From Rhizobium sp. SSA_523 (GTDB taxonomy: Bacteria; Pseudomonadota; Alphaproteobacteria; Rhizobiales; Rhizobiaceae), in NCBI RefSeq assembly GCF_030435705.1, contig NZ_CP129381.1, positions 248,001 through 312,000 on the forward strand: a stretch of 64,000 nt of DNA. Direction: 5' to 3'. This document shows, in pieces, positions 61,043 through 64,000 of the stretch. The notes below the pieces were generated by a model, which saw only the letters and a list, made by a program, of their open reading frames with translations, did no database searches and had not been told where the DNA came from. The position numbers and the translations under genes were made by a program. Position 1 is the first letter of the stretch. Each line of letters starts with the position of its first letter.

Positions 61043-61945
61043 ATGGCGTTCCAGAACCTGACATCCCGGCCGTCGCAAACGGTCAGCTTCCATCAAAACT
61101 GGAGCGCCTACGCCTTTCTTGCACCGGCGCTTGTCATCCTGTTTCTGTCGCTGATGCTGCCGGCAGCGGCCACGCTGGTGATGAGTTTCACCGATGTCTC
61201 CTTCCTCAGGCCGACGAATTTCGTCGGCCTCGAGAATTACATCAAGCTGTTTTCCGATACCGGCTTCCGTCAGGCCGTCGGCAATACCGCTTACTATACG
61301 GTCGGCGTGACCTTCCCGACCATGGCGCTCGGCCTGCTTGCCGCAGTCGCCTTGAACCGGAAGGTGCCCGGCCGCATTGCCTTCCGCACCATATTCTATC
61401 TGCCGGTTCTGACATCACTGATCGCTGCTGCGGTTGTCTGGGCCTATGTCTACGATCCCTATGCCGGTCCCCTGAACAATATTCTGACCCAGATCGGCAT
61501 CAGCCCGCGGCCCTGGCTGCAGGATCCGAACCTTGCCCTGAATGCCCTGATCGTCATGGCGATCTGGCGCGATTTCGGCACGGCGATGATCATCTATCTG
61601 GCCGGCCTGCAGGATATTCCCAACGATATCTATGAAGCGGCCCGCCTGGATGGCGCCAAGGGGCGGCATATCTTCTTCCGCATCACCGTGCCTATGCTGA
61701 GTTCGGTGACATTCTACCTGTTGATCATCCTGATCGTGCAGACCTTCCAGGTCTTCGGCGCCATCTATGTGATGACGCAGGGCGGACCGCTCGGCTCCAC
61801 CGAAACAGTGGTCTACCAGATGTATCGGACCGCCTTCAGCTACACCGAGTTCGGCTATGCCGCCGCCATGTCGACGGTTCTGTTCTTCACCATTCTCCTG
61901 TTTTCCATCATCGGAACGAGAATCATGCGGAGGAAAGACGCGTGA
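61043..61945 (+). CDS. Sugar ABC transporter permease (MalF/UgpA type)
   Basis: 300-residue permease with six hydrophobic segments, beginning YAFLAPALVILFLSLMLPAAATLVMSF. The EAA loop YEAARLDGAKGRHIFFRITVPMLSSVTFYLL (about 195-225) is clear. Eight bases after the receptor stop; overlaps the next permease by 4 bases. Confidence 0.94.
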   Translation: MAFQNLTSRPSQTVSFHQNWSAYAFLAPALVILFLSLMLPAAATLVMSFTDVSFLRPTNFVGLENYIKLFSDTGFRQAVGNTAYYTVGVTFPTMALGLLAAVALNRKVPGRIAFRTIFYLPVLTSLIAAAVVWAYVYDPYAGPLNNILTQIGISPRPWLQDPNLALNALIVMAIWRDFGTAMIIYLAGLQDIPNDIYEAARLDGAKGRHIFFRITVPMLSSVTFYLLIILIVQTFQVFGAIYVMTQGGPLGSTETVVYQMYRTAFSYTEFGYAAAMSTVLFFTILLFSIIGTRIMRRKDA

Positions 61946-62880
61946 CCGATCTTGCTGAACCGGCTTCGTTCGAAGCGCAACTGAACCACGGCGCCAAGCC
62001 GCGAAGGACCGGCTTTGCCAGCTTCGACCTGATGAATGTCATCGGCTATGCTCTTCTGATCTTCGCTGCCGTCGCAACCATCATGCCCTTCCTCTGGATG
62101 GTCTCGACCTCGTTCAAGACCGACCAGGAGATCTTCCGGTTTCCGCTGAGCTTCATGCCCGACGGGCTGGAATGGAAGAACTATCTCGATGCCATACGCT
62201 CGCCGGAAGCCGGGCGGCAACTCGTCAACAGCCTGATCTATGCGCTGGGCTCCACCTTTTCGAACCTCGTCTTCTGCTCGCTGGCAGGCTATGCGCTGGC
62301 CCGCATGCAGTTTTCCGGCAAGAACCTGATCTTCGCGCTGGTTGTCGGGCTTCTGATGGTGCCCGCCCAGAGCCAGATCGTCCCGGTCTATCTGATCGTC
62401 CAGAAAATCCCCTTTGCCGGCGGCAATGACTGGCTGGGCAACGGCGGCACTGGTCTGCTCAACACCTATTGGGGCATGATCCTTCCGACGGCGGCAACGC
62501 CCTTCGGCATCTTCATGATGCGCCAGTTCTTCACCCGCATCCCAATGGAATATGAGGAATCGGCAAAGCTCGACGGAGCGCCGCCCTTCACCATTTTCCG
62601 CCGGATCCTGCTGCCGCTGGCGCGGCCTTCTCTGGCCGTCCTTGGTGTCCTGAGCTTCCAGAGCGCCTGGAACGACTTCGTCTGGCCGCTGATCCTCAAC
62701 TCGCATCGGGAAATGGCGACGCTTCAGATCGGCCTGCAACTCCTGCAGAGCGGGCCGGACGCGCGCTGGAATGTGGTGATGGCGATGGCCACGCTGATAA
62801 CCATGCCCATCATCATCGTCTATCTGTTCGCCCAGCGGCATGTCGTCGATGGCGCCGTGTCCAGCGGCGTGAAGGGCTGA
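61942..62880 (+). CDS. Sugar ABC transporter permease (MalG/UgpE type)
   Basis: 312-residue permease, second subunit of the channel. The N-terminal cytoplasmic tail of about 30 residues is followed by ALLIFAAVATIMPFLWMVSTSFKTDQEIF. The EAA loop YEESAKLDGAPPFTIFRRILLPLARPSLAVLGV lies at about 197-229. Starts inside the previous stop (GTGA). A 57-base gap separates it from the BNR-repeat gene. Confidence 0.94.
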   Translation: MTDLAEPASFEAQLNHGAKPRRTGFASFDLMNVIGYALLIFAAVATIMPFLWMVSTSFKTDQEIFRFPLSFMPDGLEWKNYLDAIRSPEAGRQLVNSLIYALGSTFSNLVFCSLAGYALARMQFSGKNLIFALVVGLLMVPAQSQIVPVYLIVQKIPFAGGNDWLGNGGTGLLNTYWGMILPTAATPFGIFMMRQFFTRIPMEYEESAKLDGAPPFTIFRRILLPLARPSLAVLGVLSFQSAWNDFVWPLILNSHREMATLQIGLQLLQSGPDARWNVVMAMATLITMPIIIVYLFAQRHVVDGAVSSGVKG

Positions 62881-62937
62881 TCCGACTAAATCTATCATCA
62901 ATGCAAGCAGGCCGCTTCCGCGGCATGGAGGATGCAC

Positions 62938-64000
62938 GTGACAAAGCCGACCAGTGTCAAGAATGTCGAAGTCTATCGCCGCCCCGCGGAGTTTGCCGCC
63001 TGGCCCGCCAATTATGGTCTGTGGATCTGGGGCGACGAGGCCGTGACCATTTTCGTCCAGGGTTTTCGCGGCGTGTCGGAAGATCTGCATGCCCGCGACA
63101 AGTCGCGGCCTTTCATTCCGGTCCAGGCGCGCAGCCGCGATGGTGGCGAGACCTGGCAGATCGAACGCTTCAACGGCTTCGTACCGGGAAGCCAGACCCT
63201 GTCCGGCGACGAGCATGTTCAGCCCGATCTGGAGGCCCTGCCGAGGATCGATGTGGAGCGGGACTTGCGGCCACTCGATCAACCGATCGATTTCACGGAT
63301 CCGGAGACGATCGTCATGTGCGCCCGCACCGGTCTGTTGGGCGGCTCCATCAGCTGGTTCTATGTCAGCAACGACCGCGCACAGACCTGGCGCGGGCCGT
63401 ATCGGCTGGGCGATTTCGGATTGCCGGGGCTTTCGGCGCGTACGGATATCGTGCCGCTCGGCAAACATGATGCGCTCTTCCTGCTGACCGCGGCAAAGCC
63501 GAATGGCCGGGAAGGCCATGTGTTCTGCGTCCGCACCCGCGATGGCGGCAGGAGCTTCGAATTCCAGAGCTTTTTGGGGGAGGAGCCGGAGGGCTTCTCC
63601 ATCATGCCGGCCTCCATCCAGCTGAAGAACGGCAAGGTTCTGACGCTTGTTCGCTGCTCGACACCCGGCAAGGGTCCGGACCGCAAGGCCTGGATCGATG
63701 CCTATGAGACCAGCGATCAGGGCAAGACCTGGCATTACAGGAACCGTCCTGTGGAAAATACCGGCTATGCCGGCAATCCGCCGACCCTCAACCGGCTGTC
63801 GGACGGACGGCTGGTGCTGGTTTATGGCTACCGCGATGCGCCCTTCGGCATCCGCGCGCGGCTCAGCGCCGATGAAGGCGAGAGCTGGAGCGAGGACATC
63901 ATCATCCGTGACGATGGCGGGATGTCCGATCTTGGCTATCCGCGCAGTGTCATTCGCCCCGATGGCAAGCTGCTGACGGTCTATTACTATAATGACGGCA
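62938..64000 (+). CDS. BNR/Asp-box sialidase-fold protein, 3' end outside window
   Basis: The frame is open from 62938 to the window end (354 codons seen). Asp-box repeats (S/T-x-D-x-G-x-T-W) occur as SRDGGETW, SNDRAQTW, TRDGGRSF, TSDQGKTW and SADEGESW, the mark of a six-bladed sialidase-type propeller. GTG 62938 is preferred because GGAGG ends 6 bases upstream; ATG 62932 in the same frame would have no spacing. There is no signal peptide, so it should be cytoplasmic. It closes the sugar ABC operon. Without the C-terminus and the catalytic Arg triad in view, sialidase activity is not established; other propeller hydrolases or lyases are possible. Confidence 0.85.
   Translation, partial: MTKPTSVKNVEVYRRPAEFAAWPANYGLWIWGDEAVTIFVQGFRGVSEDLHARDKSRPFIPVQARSRDGGETWQIERFNGFVPGSQTLSGDEHVQPDLEALPRIDVERDLRPLDQPIDFTDPETIVMCARTGLLGGSISWFYVSNDRAQTWRGPYRLGDFGLPGLSARTDIVPLGKHDALFLLTAAKPNGREGHVFCVRTRDGGRSFEFQSFLGEEPEGFSIMPASIQLKNGKVLTLVRCSTPGKGPDRKAWIDAYETSDQGKTWHYRNRPVENTGYAGNPPTLNRLSDGRLVLVYGYRDAPFGIRARLSADEGESWSEDIIIRDDGGMSDLGYPRSVIRPDGKLLTVYYYNDG

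Noticed and set aside
61855-63735. 626-codon minus-strand frame opposite the sugar permease and BNR gene
   Set aside because: It covers a clear permease and an Asp-box protein on the plus strand and shows no family features itself.
1-64000. CRISPR arrays, tRNAs, insertion sequences, phage or toxin-antitoxin genes
   Set aside because: No regularly spaced repeats, tRNA-like cloverleafs, transposase motifs or terminal inverted repeats were seen on reading either strand.

Overview
The window is GC-rich, very densely packed bacterial DNA. Gene content suggests an alphaproteobacterium of the Rhizobiales, most likely Rhizobiaceae: a malonate operon of the rhizobial mat type with TRAP genes, many TRAP and ABC importers, many GntR/FCD regulators, a YhaO-YhaN pair and pectin-sugar enzymes. 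I see no rRNA, tRNA, insertion sequence, phage gene or CRISPR array. It reads like a catabolic and transport region of a chromid, megaplasmid or chromosome arm. This placement is an inference from gene content, not a database result.

Layout. 1-2485: end of a pectin-fragment operon (GH28 cut by the window edge, then GH105). 2552-7290: yhaN and yhaO, a Rad50/Mre11-like pair on the minus strand. 7400-14423: a TPP-riboswitch-controlled thiamine salvage operon (thiX, thiY, thiM, thiE, thiD) that runs on into a TRAP transporter (DctQM fusion, then DctP). 14509-15078: recX. 15153-20986: GntR regulator, divergent polar amino-acid-type ABC importer, class V aminotransferase-like protein and dihydropyrimidinase. 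20947-24003: AraC regulator and GH42 beta-galactosidase. 24105-30835: malonate module (GntR, DctP/Q/M, malonyl-CoA decarboxylase, malonyl-CoA synthetase). 30937-34145: UPF0104 membrane protein, MarR with hydroxycinnamoyl-CoA hydratase/lyase, and diacylglycerol kinase.

34419-43587 is one long plus-strand cluster: TRAP importer, SDR, IclR, thiolase, acyl-CoA ligase, second SDR and a double PPC/DUF296 protein. It looks like a route that imports, activates, oxidises and thiolytically cleaves an organic acid. 43742-52230 is a divergent regulon: GntR, a TIGR04076-like protein, an aldo/keto reductase and a Liv-type binding protein on the minus strand; LivG/F/H/M and an aldo/keto reductase fused to a RidA domain on the plus strand. 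52231-64000 is a sugar or sugar-acid module: FucI-like isomerase, FGGY kinase, FAH/MhpD-type hydratase, DapA-family aldolase, GntR, sugar ABC importer, and a BNR/sialidase-fold protein cut by the window end.

Most notable are: (i) a readable translational switch for the TPP riboswitch (aptamer, competing anti-sequester pairing, hairpin over a Shine-Dalgarno, 24-codon leader frame); (ii) a TRAP transporter joined to the thiamine salvage operon while the ThiXY ABC pair lacks an adjacent ATPase; (iii) a 98-nt foldable 5' leader on the minus strand ahead of the FAH/kinase/isomerase genes, with a G-U pair that favours RNA from that strand; (iv) an AKR-RidA fusion whose RidA domain has lost the usual substrate-binding arginine; and (v) several near-perfect operator palindromes between divergent genes.
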